From Rhodoferax sp. (GTDB lineage: Bacteria; Pseudomonadota; Gammaproteobacteria; Burkholderiales; Burkholderiaceae_C), in NCBI GenBank assembly GCA_021731215.1, contig JAKFXU010000223.1, forward strand, positions 1-18,755: a stretch of DNA of 18,755 nt, given 5' to 3'. Below the pieces are notes generated by a model. It ran no database searches. It was not told the DNA's origin and saw only the letters and a list, made by a program, of their open reading frames with translations. Numbering within the stretch: the first letter of the stretch is position 1; each line of letters begins with the position of its first letter. This document shows, one piece after another, positions 1-7,824 of this stretch. The translations under genes and the position numbers were made by a program.

Positions 1-415
1 GGAGGATGGCGGCTGGATGTGGGTCGAATCGCAATGGGGCAAGGTGCGCTGCCTGGCCAGTTATTCGGAGGCGCTGGAGCCCGGCACGGTCTGGACCTGG
101 AACGCGATTGGCAAGTCCGCCGGGGCCTGGCACCTGGCCCCCGGCGCCAATGAGTCGCAGCGCGGCTTTCTGCTCAATCACCTGATCAGCGAAGAGCTGC
201 CCGGCCAGAGCGGCTTTGGGCCCATCTCCAATTCCGACCCAGTCACCGGCCAGGCCGCCTGGTACGACGTGCGGGTGCGCATCTACAAAGCCGATGCCAC
301 CGAGCCCAAGGCCACCTGGCCGCAGTTCGCGCCGGTGCCGCCACCGCCCGGAACGGCGCCGACGCGGCCGCGCTGGCAGGCCTTTTTTGCCGGGCGCGGG
401 GAGTGGAAGAAATGA
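1..415 (+). CDS. soeA: SoeA, molybdopterin sulfite dehydrogenase catalytic subunit (C-terminal part only)
   Basis: Partial gene: the reading frame is already open at base 2 and ends at TGA 413-415, leaving about 137 residues. They match the end of a DMSO-reductase-family molybdoenzyme, the domain that holds the molybdopterin dinucleotide. Visible signs are a GGWMWVESQWGKVR strand pair (the usual residue-then-glycine beta motif of this domain), then VWTWNAIGKSAGAWHLAP and GFLLNHLISEELP, which I associate with SoeA of sulfur oxidisers. SoeA oxidises sulfite to sulfate on the cytoplasmic face of the membrane with SoeB and SoeC. The stop overlaps the soeB start (ATGA), so translation is coupled. 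The tail is rich in proline and has no cysteine cluster. Other DmsA/PsrA-type enzymes are possible from this fragment alone; the adjoining soeB, soeC and apr genes favour SoeA. Confidence 0.85.
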   Translation, partial: EDGGWMWVESQWGKVRCLASYSEALEPGTVWTWNAIGKSAGAWHLAPGANESQRGFLLNHLISEELPGQSGFGPISNSDPVTGQAAWYDVRVRIYKADATEPKATWPQFAPVPPPPGTAPTRPRWQAFFAGRGEWKK

Positions 416-1143
416 CGCAACTCGCCTTGGTCATCGACCTCAACGTCTGCGTCGGTTGCCACGCCTGCGTCACCAGTTGCAAGCAATGGAACACGTCCGG
501 CGCGGCCGGCCCGCTGGCCGACTTCAATCCCTACGACGCGGACCCGAGCGGCACCTTTTTCAACCGGGTGCAGACCTTCGAGATCGGTGAGTACCCAAAC
601 ACGCAGACCGTGCACTTCCCCAAATCGTGCCTGCACTGCGAGGACCCGCCCTGCGTGCCGGTGTGCCCGACCGGCGCCAGCTACAAACGCGCCGAGGACG
701 GCATCGTGCTGGTCGACGCCGACAAGTGCATCGGCTGCAAGTACTGCTCCTGGGCCTGTCCCTACGGCGTGCGCGAACTCGACGAGCAACGCAAGGTGAT
801 GACCAAGTGCACGCTGTGCGTGGACCGCATCACTGACGCCGCCCTGCCCGAGCGCGAGCGCAAACCGGCCTGCGTGCTGGCCTGCCCCACCAGTGCGCGC
901 CTGTTCGGCGACATCCACGATCCCGAATCAACGGTGTCGACCGCGATCCGTGACAACGCCGGCTACACGCTGATGCCGGAATGGGGCACCCATCCGTCCA
1001 ACCATTACCTGCCGCGGCGCAAGACGCCGATGCACATCCACGCGGATGAACTGACCCGTGCCGACAACCCGCTCAAGATCGACGGCCTGCTGCCCAAGCC
1101 AGCCAAATCCGAACCATCGCTCGACGACATCACGTCCTGGTAA
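412..1143 (+). CDS. soeB: SoeB, iron-sulfur electron-transfer subunit of sulfite dehydrogenase
   Basis: A 243-residue DmsB/SoeB-type ferredoxin that passes electrons from the molybdenum subunit to the membrane anchor. Four cysteine groups fit four [4Fe-4S] clusters: C13/C16/C19/C23 (CVGCHACVTSC), C73/C76/C81/C85 (CLHCEDPPCVPVC), C106/C109/C112/C116 (CIGCKYCSWAC) and C133/C136/C154/C158. There is no twin-arginine signal, consistent with a cytoplasmic complex. I chose ATG 412, which overlaps the soeA stop and sits 9 bases after GGGGAG (397-402), over an in-frame GTG at 403. The C-terminal part after residue 165 holds the usual long tail ending in acidic DDI. It is the middle gene of soeABC; the gap to soeC is 12 bases. 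The family call is firm; the substrate (sulfite rather than DMSO or polysulfide) is inferred from context. Confidence 0.92.
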   Translation: MTQLALVIDLNVCVGCHACVTSCKQWNTSGAAGPLADFNPYDADPSGTFFNRVQTFEIGEYPNTQTVHFPKSCLHCEDPPCVPVCPTGASYKRAEDGIVLVDADKCIGCKYCSWACPYGVRELDEQRKVMTKCTLCVDRITDAALPERERKPACVLACPTSARLFGDIHDPESTVSTAIRDNAGYTLMPEWGTHPSNHYLPRRKTPMHIHADELTRADNPLKIDGLLPKPAKSEPSLDDITSW

Positions 1144-1155
1144 GCACTGACCACC

Positions 1156-2136
1156 ATGAAACCCGCTTTCTCAGTTATCTTCCTCACCACCTTGATCGGC
1201 GCGGCGCAGGGGCTGTTGCTGGCGCTGTTCACCGCCCAGTCGTATGCCTTGTTCAATCTGCTGCCGGTGCAAAGCAGCCAGTCGTTTTACGCCATTGGCG
1301 CCCTGCTGGTGCTGGTCTTGAGCGCACTCGGGCTGCTCAGTTCCTTCTTCCACCTCGGCCGGCCCGAACGGGCCTGGCGCTCGGCCGCGATGTGGCGTAC
1401 CTCCTGGCTGTCGCGTGAGGTCATCGTGCTGCCCGCGTTCATGGGTGTGGTCCTGCTGTACGGCCTGGCCCACTACATGGACTGGAAGCCAGCGCTGGCG
1501 ACGCTGCCCTTTGGCCTGGTGATCGACGCTACCCTGGTGCTGGGCCTGCTGGCCAGCGTGCTGGCGTTTGCGCTGTTCCTGTGCACCGCCATGATCTATG
1601 CCTGCCTGCCCTTTCTGCGCGAATGGAACAGCCCGCTGACGGTGCTTAATTACCTGTTGCTGGGCAGTGCTTCGGGCTTCGCGCTGGCAGCCGCCCTGGC
1701 CACCAGCAACGCGCCCGAGCTGGCCCGCTTTTACGCCGCCTGGGCCCTCATCATCACGCTGCTGGGCTTTGCCAGCCGGGGCGCCTCGCTGCTGCGCAAC
1801 GCTCGCCTCAAACCGAAGTCCACGCTGCAAACCGCGATCGGCATCAAGCATCCGCGCATCGTCCAAAAGTCCATGGGTTTCATGGGCGGCTCGTTCAACA
1901 CGCGCGAGTTTTTCCACGGCCAGTCAGGCCCCACTTTGCGCTCAGTCAAATGGCTGTTTCTGGTCGCCGTGTTTGTCATTCCCGCGCTGCTGCTGGCGGC
2001 CGGGCTGTGGGCCGAATCGCCGCGCGCATTGCCACTCGCTTTTGCCGTGCAATACCTCGGGCTGCTGGCCGAACGCTGGTTCTTTTTTGCCCAGGCGAAT
2101 CATCCGCAGAACCTCTATTACCAGGCCGTGGCCTGA
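1156..2136 (+). CDS. soeC: SoeC, membrane anchor subunit of sulfite dehydrogenase (DmsC-like)
   Basis: A 326-residue polytopic membrane protein of the DmsC/NrfD-like anchor family, which holds SoeAB at the membrane and hands electrons to quinone. About eight hydrophobic segments are visible, roughly residues 7-28, 47-66, 89-106, 120-148, 163-182, 193-208, 265-284 and 293-312. Family signatures are HLGRPERAW near residue 67, SWLSREV near 83, and the end RWFFFAQANHPQNLYYQ. A longer hydrophilic loop at about 210-262 contains KSMGFMGGSFNTREFFHGQ, a stretch I associate with SoeC. The start ATG 1156 lies 12 bases after soeB; the ribosome site is weak, suggesting coupling to soeB. It is the last gene of the soe group. 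Confidence 0.9.
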   Translation: MKPAFSVIFLTTLIGAAQGLLLALFTAQSYALFNLLPVQSSQSFYAIGALLVLVLSALGLLSSFFHLGRPERAWRSAAMWRTSWLSREVIVLPAFMGVVLLYGLAHYMDWKPALATLPFGLVIDATLVLGLLASVLAFALFLCTAMIYACLPFLREWNSPLTVLNYLLLGSASGFALAAALATSNAPELARFYAAWALIITLLGFASRGASLLRNARLKPKSTLQTAIGIKHPRIVQKSMGFMGGSFNTREFFHGQSGPTLRSVKWLFLVAVFVIPALLLAAGLWAESPRALPLAFAVQYLGLLAERWFFFAQANHPQNLYYQAVA

Positions 2137-2140
2137 GCTT

Positions 2141-2164
2141 GCGCCTGATCAATGAATGAGGCGC
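2141..2164 (+). terminator. Possible weak hairpin after soeC
   Basis: The arms GCGCCT (2141-2146) and AGGCGC (2159-2164) pair perfectly around a 12-base loop just 5 bases after the soeC stop. A mixed T-rich stretch (GATTTTCTTC) follows only some 9 bases later, so this is not a canonical intrinsic terminator. It could slow or partly end soe transcription before sat, or do nothing. Confidence 0.3.
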
Positions 2165-2201
2165 TTGAGTATGATTTTCTTCATGTAGCATAAGCTATAA
2201 G
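2165..2201 (+). promoter_or_regulatory. AT-rich segment, candidate promoter for sat-aprBA
   Basis: In a GC-rich genome, 2165-2220 is strikingly AT-rich and lies upstream of sat. A good -10-like hexamer TATAAG is at 2196-2201. The best -35-like element, TTGAGT at 2165-2170, is about 25 bases away, too far for a standard sigma-70 promoter; nothing better lies at 16-18 bases. The composition suggests a promoter, but its exact elements are not clear. Confidence 0.35.
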
Positions 2202-2280
2202 TTTATTTCTAAATTGCATATGGAGCCCAAGCATCGATGAAAGGTGCGCAAGGGTTCCCAACAAGAAAGGGACGGTGGTC

Positions 2281-3456
2281 ATGGCTTTGGTTGATCCACA
2301 TGGCGGCGGTGATTTGCTGCCACTTCTGCTCGAAGGCGACGCGCTGGCGCTGGAACGCAGGCGCGCGGCCACACTGCCGGCGCTGCGCGTGAGTTCGCGC
2401 GAAAAAGGCGACCTCATCATGCTCGGCATTGGTGGCTTCACGCCGCTGCACGGCTTCATGGCGCAGGCTGACTGGCAGGGCGTGTGCGACGACATGAAAA
2501 TGGCCGATGGCCTGTTCTGGCCAATTCCGATCACGCTCTCGGCCACCCAGGTGGCGGCCGATGCAATCCAGATCGGTGGCGAGATTGCCTTGACCGACCC
2601 GGACGACGGCAGCATTCTGGCAACGATGCGCGTGACCGAAAAATATGTCATCGACAAGTTGCATGAATGTGCCGAAGTGTTCCAGACCACCGACTGGGAA
2701 CATCCGGGCGTGCGGCTGGTGATGCGCCAGGGCGAGGTCAATCTGGCCGGTCCGGTCAAGGTGCTGTCGACCGGCGGCTTCCCCGAAAAATACGGTGCTC
2801 TGTTCATGACGCCGCGCCAGACGCGGGACTTGTTCAGCGCCCTGGGCTGGTCCAAGATCGCGGCGTTCCAGACCCGCAACCCGATGCACCGCTCGCATGA
2901 GTACCTGGCCAAAATTGCCATCGAAGTGTGCGACGGCGTGCTGGTGCACTCGCTCCTGGGCGCGCTCAAGCCAGGCGACATTCCAGCCGAGGTGCGCACC
3001 CACGCCATCGCGGTGCTGGCCGACAACTACTTCGTCAAGAAAACCCTGGTGCAAGCCGGCTACCCGCTCGATATGCGCTATGCCGGCCCGCGCGAAGCGC
3101 TGCTGCATGCTCTGTTCCGGCAAAACTATGGTTGCTCACACCAGATTGTCGGACGCGACCACGCCGGCGTGGGCAGCTACTACGGCCCGTTCGACGCGCA
3201 CCATATCTTCAACACCCTGCCCGCCGGCGCGCTGCAGACACAGCCCCTCAAGATCGACATCGCTTTCTGGTGCTACAAGTGTGGCGGCATGGCCTCGGGG
3301 CGCACCTGCCCGCACACCGATGCCGACCGCTTGCAGGTCTCCGGCACGCAGTTGCGCAAATCGCTGTCCGAAGGCTCACCAGTCCCACCCGAATTCAGCC
3401 GCCCGGAAGTACTCGCCATCCTGCGCGAGTACTACGCCGGCCTGGATGCCCCATGA
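2281..3456 (+). CDS. sat: Sat, dissimilatory ATP sulfurylase (sulfate adenylyltransferase)
   Basis: A 391-residue homo-oligomeric type sulfate adenylyltransferase. In sulfur oxidisers it runs as APS + PPi to ATP + sulfate, the substrate-level phosphorylation step. Key motifs are [13 protein letters not shown] (residues 197-209, carrying the HxxH pair H203/H206 and the QTRNP nucleotide site) and [12 protein letters not shown] (291-302). A C-terminal CYKCGG...C (C331, C334, C343) is a small cysteine group seen in many bacterial and archaeal Sat proteins. The start ATG 2281 follows AAAGGGA (2265-2271) by 9 bases; an in-frame GTG at 2275 is less well placed. The length is normal and there is no APS-kinase domain. 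It lies 38 bases upstream of aprB in the same direction, so sat-aprB-aprA is likely one operon. Confidence 0.96.
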   Translation: MALVDPHGGGDLLPLLLEGDALALERRRAATLPALRVSSREKGDLIMLGIGGFTPLHGFMAQADWQGVCDDMKMADGLFWPIPITLSATQVAADAIQIGGEIALTDPDDGSILATMRVTEKYVIDKLHECAEVFQTTDWEHPGVRLVMRQGEVNLAGPVKVLSTGGFPEKYGALFMTPRQTRDLFSALGWSKIAAFQTRNPMHRSHEYLAKIAIEVCDGVLVHSLLGALKPGDIPAEVRTHAIAVLADNYFVKKTLVQAGYPLDMRYAGPREALLHALFRQNYGCSHQIVGRDHAGVGSYYGPFDAHHIFNTLPAGALQTQPLKIDIAFWCYKCGGMASGRTCPHTDADRLQVSGTQLRKSLSEGSPVPPEFSRPEVLAILREYYAGLDAP

Positions 3457-3494
3457 ATCCCGTAAACCCGTAACACCCAAAGAGGAGATGAGAA

Positions 3495-3971
3495 ATGCCA
3501 ACCTACGTGAGAACCGATAAATGCGACGGATGCAAGGGTCAGGACAAGACCGCCTGCATGTACATCTGCCCGCACGATCTGATGGCGCTGGACAAGGACG
3601 GCTCGCAAACCGGCCATGCCATGAAGGCCTGGAACCAGGAACCCGAGCAATGCTGGGAATGTTATTCATGCGTCAAGATTTGCCCCCAAAATGCGATCGA
3701 AGTGCGCCACTACGCTGACATCGTGCCGCTGGGCGGCTCGGTGCAACCGCTGCGCGGCTCGGACTCGATCATGTGGACCATCAAGTTCCGCAACGGCACC
3801 TTGAAGCGCTTCAAGTTTCCGATTCGCACCACCGCTGAAGGCTCGATTGACCCCTACGGCAACAAGCCGATGCCCAAGATGGCGGAGCTCTCCACCCCTG
3901 GCGTGTTTACCAAGGAAATGATGGGTGGCTACCGTGCCGGTCGGCCGGACGAACTGATCCGCTGCAAATAA
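3495..3971 (+). CDS. aprB: AprB, adenylylsulfate reductase beta subunit
   Basis: A 158-residue iron-sulfur subunit that carries electrons between the AprA flavin and the outside partner. Cysteines C10/C13/C21/C25 (CDGCKGQDKTACMYIC) and C53/C56/C59/C63 (CWECYSCVKIC) bind two [4Fe-4S] clusters, with the spacing typical of AprB, including the insert between the second and third cysteine of the first group. The C-terminal half (GGSVQPLRGSDSIMWTIKFR and onward) is the beta-sheet and tail that wraps around AprA. The start ATG 3495 has a strong ribosome site, AAAGAGGAG. It lies between sat and aprA; the gap to aprA is 42 bases. Length and motifs are complete. Confidence 0.97.
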   Translation: MPTYVRTDKCDGCKGQDKTACMYICPHDLMALDKDGSQTGHAMKAWNQEPEQCWECYSCVKICPQNAIEVRHYADIVPLGGSVQPLRGSDSIMWTIKFRNGTLKRFKFPIRTTAEGSIDPYGNKPMPKMAELSTPGVFTKEMMGGYRAGRPDELIRCK

Positions 3972-4013
3972 ACCGTTCCGATCATCAACAACCCAATAAA
4001 TTAGGTGAATTCA

Positions 4014-6050
4014 ATGTCACAAGGTACCTTTGAGAATCCCACAATCGTCCAGGAAGAGTTGGACATTCTGCTGATCGGCGGCGGCATGGCCTGCTGCGGC
4101 GCCGCCTACGAGATGATGCGCTGGGCCGAGGCCGTCAAGGCCGAATCCGGCGTCGAACTGAAGATCAAGCTGGTCGACAAGGCCGCGATGGACCGCTCTG
4201 GCGCGGTCGCCCAGGGCCTGTCGGCCATCAACACCTACATCGGCCCGGATCTGGACCCGGCCGATTACGCGCGCATGGTCTCCAATGACCTGATGGGCAT
4301 CACGCGCGACGATCTGACCTACGACATCGGGCGCAATGTGGATGACTCGGTGCATCTGTTCGAAGAGTGGGGCCTGCCGATCTGGAAAACCGATGCCGAC
4401 GGCGTGCGCCACGACGGCGCCGAATCGCTCAAGGAAGGCCTGCCGCTGCTCAAGGACGGCGGCAAGCCAGTGCGCTCGGGCAAGTGGCAGATCATGATCA
4501 ACGGCGAGTCCTACAAATGGATCGTCGCCGAAGCGGCCAAGAAGGCACTGGGCCTGGCCCGCATCGAAGAACGCATCTTCATCGTCAAGCTGCTCAACGA
4601 CAAGAACGACCCGTCGCGCATCGCCGGCGCGGTCGGCTTCTCGGTGCGCGACAACACCATCCACGTCTACAAGGCCAAGGCCGTGCTGCTGGCCGCCGGC
4701 GGCTGCGTCAACCTGTTCCGTCCGCGCTCGGTCGGCGAAGGTGCGGGCCGCGCCTGGTACCCGGTCTGGAACGCCGGCTCCACCTACGCCATGGCGGCCG
4801 AGGCCGGCGCCGAGATGACGATGATGGAAAACCGCTTCGTGCCGGCCCGCTTCAAGGACGGTTACGGCCCGGTTGGCGCCTGGTTCCTGCTGTTCAAGGC
4901 CAAGGCTACCAACGCCTACGGCGAAGACTACATGGTGAAGAACAAGGAAATGCTCAACGACTACCCGCCTTACGGTCAGGCTGCCGTGCCGGCCTCGTGC
5001 CTGCGCAACCACCTGATGCTCAAGGAGATGAAGGAAGGCCGCGGCCCGATCTACATGGACACCGTCACCGCGCTGGCCAAGCTGCGCGAAACGCTGTCGC
5101 CCAAGGAAGTCAAGCACCTCGAAGCCGAGGCCTGGGAAGATTTTCTCGACATGTGCATCGGCCAGTGCGGCATCTGGGTCGGCGAGAACATCGAGCCCGA
5201 GAAGAAAAACTCTGAACTGATGCCGACCGAGCCCTACCTGCTGGGCTCGCACTCGGGTTGCTGCGGCATCTGGGTCTCCGGCCCGACCGACCTGGGTGCG
5301 CCCACGGCCGAAGAAGGCGACTATGAGGGCATCCCCGCGCACCTGCCACGCGGCTGGAACTGGGGCTACCGCTCAATGACCACGGTCAAGGGCTTGTTCA
5401 CCGCCGGCGACGGCGTGGGCGCCTCCGGCCACAAGTTCTCGTCGGGTTCGCACACCGAGGGCCGCCTGGCGTCCAAGGCCATGGTTCAGTACGCGCTCGA
5501 CAACAAGGACTGGCAGCCCGAATTCGACACCTCGGTGGAGCAACTGGCGGCTGAAATCTACCAGCCGGTGCGCACCTTCCTGGAGCACAAGGACTACACT
5601 ACCGCCATCGACATCAACCCGCACTACATCACACCCAAGATGCTGCAGATGCGTTTGCAGAAAATCATGGACGAGTATGTGGCCGGCACCTCGACTTACT
5701 ACAACACCAACGAGAAGATGCTGGCCGTGGCCGAAGAGAAGCTCGGAATGCTCAAGGAAGACTCGCTCAAGTTGCGCGCCAAGGACCTGCACGAACTGCT
5801 GCGCGCCTGGGAAAACTACCACCGCATCATCACGGCCGAAGCCCACATGAAGCACATCCAGTTCCGTGAAGAATCGCGTTACCCGGGCTTCTACTACCGC
5901 ACCGACAAAAACTTTGTCGATGAGGAGAACTGGCATTGCTTCGTCAACTCGATCTACGACAAAAACACCAAGCAGTGGACCTGCTTCAAGCGCAAGCACG
6001 TGGACCTGGTGGACAAGTCCAAGCTGTTCAAGGCAGCGGCACCGCACTGA
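4014..6050 (+). CDS. aprA: AprA, adenylylsulfate reductase alpha subunit (FAD)
   Basis: A 678-residue flavoprotein of the fumarate reductase/succinate dehydrogenase superfamily. Here it likely works in the oxidative direction, sulfite + AMP to APS. The FAD site GGGMACCGAAYE is at residues 22-33; other AprA signatures are LLAAGGCVNLFRPRSVGEG (225-243), RAWYPVWNAGSTYAMAAEAG (246-265), RFVPARFKDGYGPVGAWF (274-291), LGSHSGCCGIWVSGP (410-424) and GDGVGASGHKFSSGSHTEGR (465-484). No internal stop or frameshift is seen. ATG 4014 follows AGGTG at 4003-4007; the in-frame GTG 4005 lies within that site and was not used. It ends the sat-aprBA operon, with an intrinsic terminator 29 bases downstream. Whether it belongs to Apr lineage I or II cannot be told without a tree. 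Confidence 0.97.
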   Translation: MSQGTFENPTIVQEELDILLIGGGMACCGAAYEMMRWAEAVKAESGVELKIKLVDKAAMDRSGAVAQGLSAINTYIGPDLDPADYARMVSNDLMGITRDDLTYDIGRNVDDSVHLFEEWGLPIWKTDADGVRHDGAESLKEGLPLLKDGGKPVRSGKWQIMINGESYKWIVAEAAKKALGLARIEERIFIVKLLNDKNDPSRIAGAVGFSVRDNTIHVYKAKAVLLAAGGCVNLFRPRSVGEGAGRAWYPVWNAGSTYAMAAEAGAEMTMMENRFVPARFKDGYGPVGAWFLLFKAKATNAYGEDYMVKNKEMLNDYPPYGQAAVPASCLRNHLMLKEMKEGRGPIYMDTVTALAKLRETLSPKEVKHLEAEAWEDFLDMCIGQCGIWVGENIEPEKKNSELMPTEPYLLGSHSGCCGIWVSGPTDLGAPTAEEGDYEGIPAHLPRGWNWGYRSMTTVKGLFTAGDGVGASGHKFSSGSHTEGRLASKAMVQYALDNKDWQPEFDTSVEQLAAEIYQPVRTFLEHKDYTTAIDINPHYITPKMLQMRLQKIMDEYVAGTSTYYNTNEKMLAVAEEKLGMLKEDSLKLRAKDLHELLRAWENYHRIITAEAHMKHIQFREESRYPGFYYRTDKNFVDEENWHCFVNSIYDKNTKQWTCFKRKHVDLVDKSKLFKAAAPH

Positions 6051-6078
6051 GCACTGATGCGGTAGGGTAAAGTAGCAA

Positions 6079-6114
6079 GGGCTGGGTGCCGCGAGGCGTC
6101 CGGCCCATTTTTTT
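6079..6114 (+). terminator. Intrinsic terminator of sat-aprBA
   Basis: GGGCTGGGTGCC (6079-6090) pairs over its whole length, with three G-U pairs, with GGCGTCCGGCCC (6095-6106) around a GCGA tetraloop. The hairpin is followed by A and seven T (6108-6114). This is a textbook rho-independent terminator placed 29 bases after the aprA stop. Confidence 0.88.
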
Positions 6115-6119
6115 CAACT

Positions 6120-6191
6120 GTAGGGTGGGCAAAGCGCAGCGTGCCCACGCGGATATTCCATGGTGGGCACGCTGCGCTTTGCCCACCCTAC
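6120..6191 (+). repeat. Perfect 29-bp inverted repeat (REP-like palindrome)
   Basis: The left arm 6120-6148 (begins GTAGGGTGGGCAAAGCGCAG) and right arm 6163-6191 are exact reverse complements around a 14-base loop. It lies between the apr terminator and the ykgJ-like gene. Palindromes of this GTAGGGTGGGCA/TGCCCACCCTAC type are, from memory, scattered in many proteobacterial intergenic regions. This may therefore be a REP element or a small non-autonomous mobile element. No flanking target duplication was evident. Confidence 0.85.
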
Positions 6192-6251
6192 GCACTTGGC
6201 AAGTCCGTTTTTCAGACCGCTACCCCGTGGATTTTCCATAAGGCAACAAAA

Positions 6252-7151
6252 ATGCAAGAAGACAAGGCTGAAAATTCACCTTTCCCCGGCAACCCGGTGC
6301 TACCGCAGACCTTTGATGAGAGCAAAGTCATCCAGTTTCAGTGCCGCAAGGGCATTGCCTGCTGGAACGCCTGCTGCAGCAACATCGACATCTCCCTGAC
6401 CCCCTACGACATCCTGCGCCTGAAGCGCCGCTTTGATATCAGCTCCGGTGCGTTCCTGCAGCAGTACACCCTGCCCTACGAGATGGAGCAGAGCAGCATC
6501 GCCGGCGTCAAGCTGCGCCCCATCGCCAACGGCACCGCCTGCCAGTTCATGACCCCGGAGGGTTGCAGCGTGTACGAAGACCGCCCGACTGCCTGCCGTT
6601 ATTACCCAGTGGCGCTGTTATCGCTGCGCCGCCAGGATGAATCCACCGACCGCGCCTCCTACGCCCTGGTCGAAGAACCGCACTGCCTGGGCCACCAGGA
6701 ACCGCGCCGAATCAGCGTGGCCGACTACCGCCAGGAGCAGGGGCTGCAAGAGTACGACGAGCTGGCGCGCGGCTGGCGCCAACTCATTCTGAAAAAGAAA
6801 TCATCGGGACCGAGCATCGGCAAACCGTCCAAGCGCAGCCTGGAGCTGTTCTTCATGGTCTGCTACGACCTCGACCGCTTCAGCCAGTTCGTGGCCAGTG
6901 ATGGCTTCAGCGACATCTACGATCTGCCGGCGCAGGAACTGAAAGACATTCTGTGCGACGACGTGGCGCTGATGCAGTTCGGCTTCCGTTTTCTGCGCCA
7001 GGTGCTGTTCGGCGAGGAAACCATCGCGCTGCGCCAGGAAGCGGCCGAGCAGCGCCGGCTGCGGCATATGGAGCGGCGGCAGCGCATCGAGACCGAAGCG
7101 GCGGCGCGGCGGGCGCTGGAGCAGGATGAGATGTATGGAGACCCGGATTGA
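6252..7151 (+). CDS. YkgJ-family cysteine-cluster protein
   Basis: A 299-residue protein of the YkgJ (zinc/iron-chelating, CxxxxxCxxxCC) family, function unknown. The N-terminal half has C31, C37, C41, C42, then C97, C105 and C115 in CQFMTPEGC and DRPTACRYYP, then C145. This pattern likely binds a metal or Fe-S cluster. The rest is helical. Residues 257-299 are a charged Arg/Glu/Gln-rich helix (RQEAAEQRRLRHMERRQR) that could form a coiled coil. The start ATG 6252 follows ATAAGG (6238-6243) by 8 bases; a longer reading frame begins inside the upstream palindrome and was rejected. It stands alone after the apr terminator and converges on the rhodanese gene. A damaged copy of its last two thirds lies at 8101-8676. 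A role in sulfur metabolism is suggested only by position. Confidence 0.85.
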   Translation: MQEDKAENSPFPGNPVLPQTFDESKVIQFQCRKGIACWNACCSNIDISLTPYDILRLKRRFDISSGAFLQQYTLPYEMEQSSIAGVKLRPIANGTACQFMTPEGCSVYEDRPTACRYYPVALLSLRRQDESTDRASYALVEEPHCLGHQEPRRISVADYRQEQGLQEYDELARGWRQLILKKKSSGPSIGKPSKRSLELFFMVCYDLDRFSQFVASDGFSDIYDLPAQELKDILCDDVALMQFGFRFLRQVLFGEETIALRQEAAEQRRLRHMERRQRIETEAAARRALEQDEMYGDPD

Positions 7152-7335
7152 TGTCGGGTTGTGCGCCCGACAGCGTGGTGATGTTGGTAATCGAAGTAGC
7201 CGGGTCTCGCCCCGGCGGGCGACTCACTTTCTCTTGCTTCGCCAACAGAAAGTGAGCAAAGAGAAGGCGAACAAAGAAAACCCGCATCGCGGGTTTCGCC
7301 AAAAGTGAGTGCGCGGTCGGGCGCACAACCCGACA
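7152..7335 (+). repeat. Nested inverted repeats between convergent genes
   Basis: The outer arms are exact 20-base reverse complements: TGTCGGGTTGTGCGCCCGAC at 7152-7171 and its complement at 7316-7335. Inside are two perfect hairpins, CTCACTTTCT/AGAAAGTGAG (7223-7232/7247-7256) and AAACCCGC/GCGGGTTT (7278-7285/7289-7296), the latter also bracketed by GGCGA/TCGCC. The GTCGGG/CCCGAC ends also pair within each outer arm. The unit starts one base after the ykgJ-like stop and ends 7 bases before the rhodanese stop, so it may act as a two-way terminator. Related pieces recur at 8677-8762. Confidence 0.82.
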
Positions 7336-7342
7336 CCAAGCA

Positions 7343-7732
7343 TCAGAGTTGGCGCCAGGGCAAGCCGCGCATGCGCCAGCCGCCCAGCGTGCCGCGGTGG
7401 TGCTCTGCGTCGAGCTCGCCCTCAAAGCCCTCGAGCACGTTGCGCACATTGGTGAAGCCGTGCTGCTCCAGCGCCAGCCCGGCATCGACTGATCGCTTGC
7501 CGCTGCGGCAGATCAAGATGATCGGGCGGTCCTTGCGCCCGGCCATGCGCAAGGCCGCGTCGCTGAAATGCGGATTGATTTCAAAATCAGGCTCGGTATT
7601 CCACTCGATGTTGACCGCGTCGACCGGATGGCCCACATAATAAAACTCCGCCTCGGTGCGGCAATCAATCAACAAGGTATTCGGTTCGGCCTGAAGAATC
7701 TCAAATGCCTGCTTGGGGTCTAGGTGTTCCAT
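7343..7732 (-). CDS. Single-domain rhodanese-like sulfurtransferase
   Basis: A 129-residue rhodanese domain. It probably carries a persulfide on C75 in the active-site loop CRSGKRS (75-81) and so moves sulfane sulfur in the cytoplasm; no signal peptide is seen. Other family signs are LLIDCRTEAEFYYVGHPVDAVNI (20-42), the first strand and DxR motif, and NVLEGFEGEL (98-107). The start ATG (7732) follows a good AAGGAGA site by about 5 bases; the longer MHNAAKEKY extension places that site inside the gene. It faces the ykgJ-like gene and lies downstream of the qmo-hdr operon on the same strand, separated by the scrambled block at 7825-8696. It may once have been the last gene of that operon. Substrate unknown. 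Confidence 0.9.
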   Translation of the reverse strand: MEHLDPKQAFEILQAEPNTLLIDCRTEAEFYYVGHPVDAVNIEWNTEPDFEINPHFSDAALRMAGRKDRPIILICRSGKRSVDAGLALEQHGFTNVRNVLEGFEGELDAEHHRGTLGGWRMRGLPWRQL

Positions 7733-7824
7733 ATATTTCTCCTTGGCAGCATTGTGCAACTACAAACCAGGTCGCAACGGATTTCTTCGTAATATTATTA
7801 TGCCGCCTTGTTGGCCTCCCGAGC

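Noticed and set aside
4017..5342. Long minus-strand open frame (441 codons) opposite aprA
   Set aside because: It is fully antisense to a certain aprA, has a His/Val/Gly/Asp-rich composition typical of a GC-bias shadow, and shows no motif.
6141..6251. N-terminal extension of the ykgJ-like gene
   Set aside because: The extension lies inside the palindrome and its flank, with no family-like sequence; ATG 6252 has the better context.
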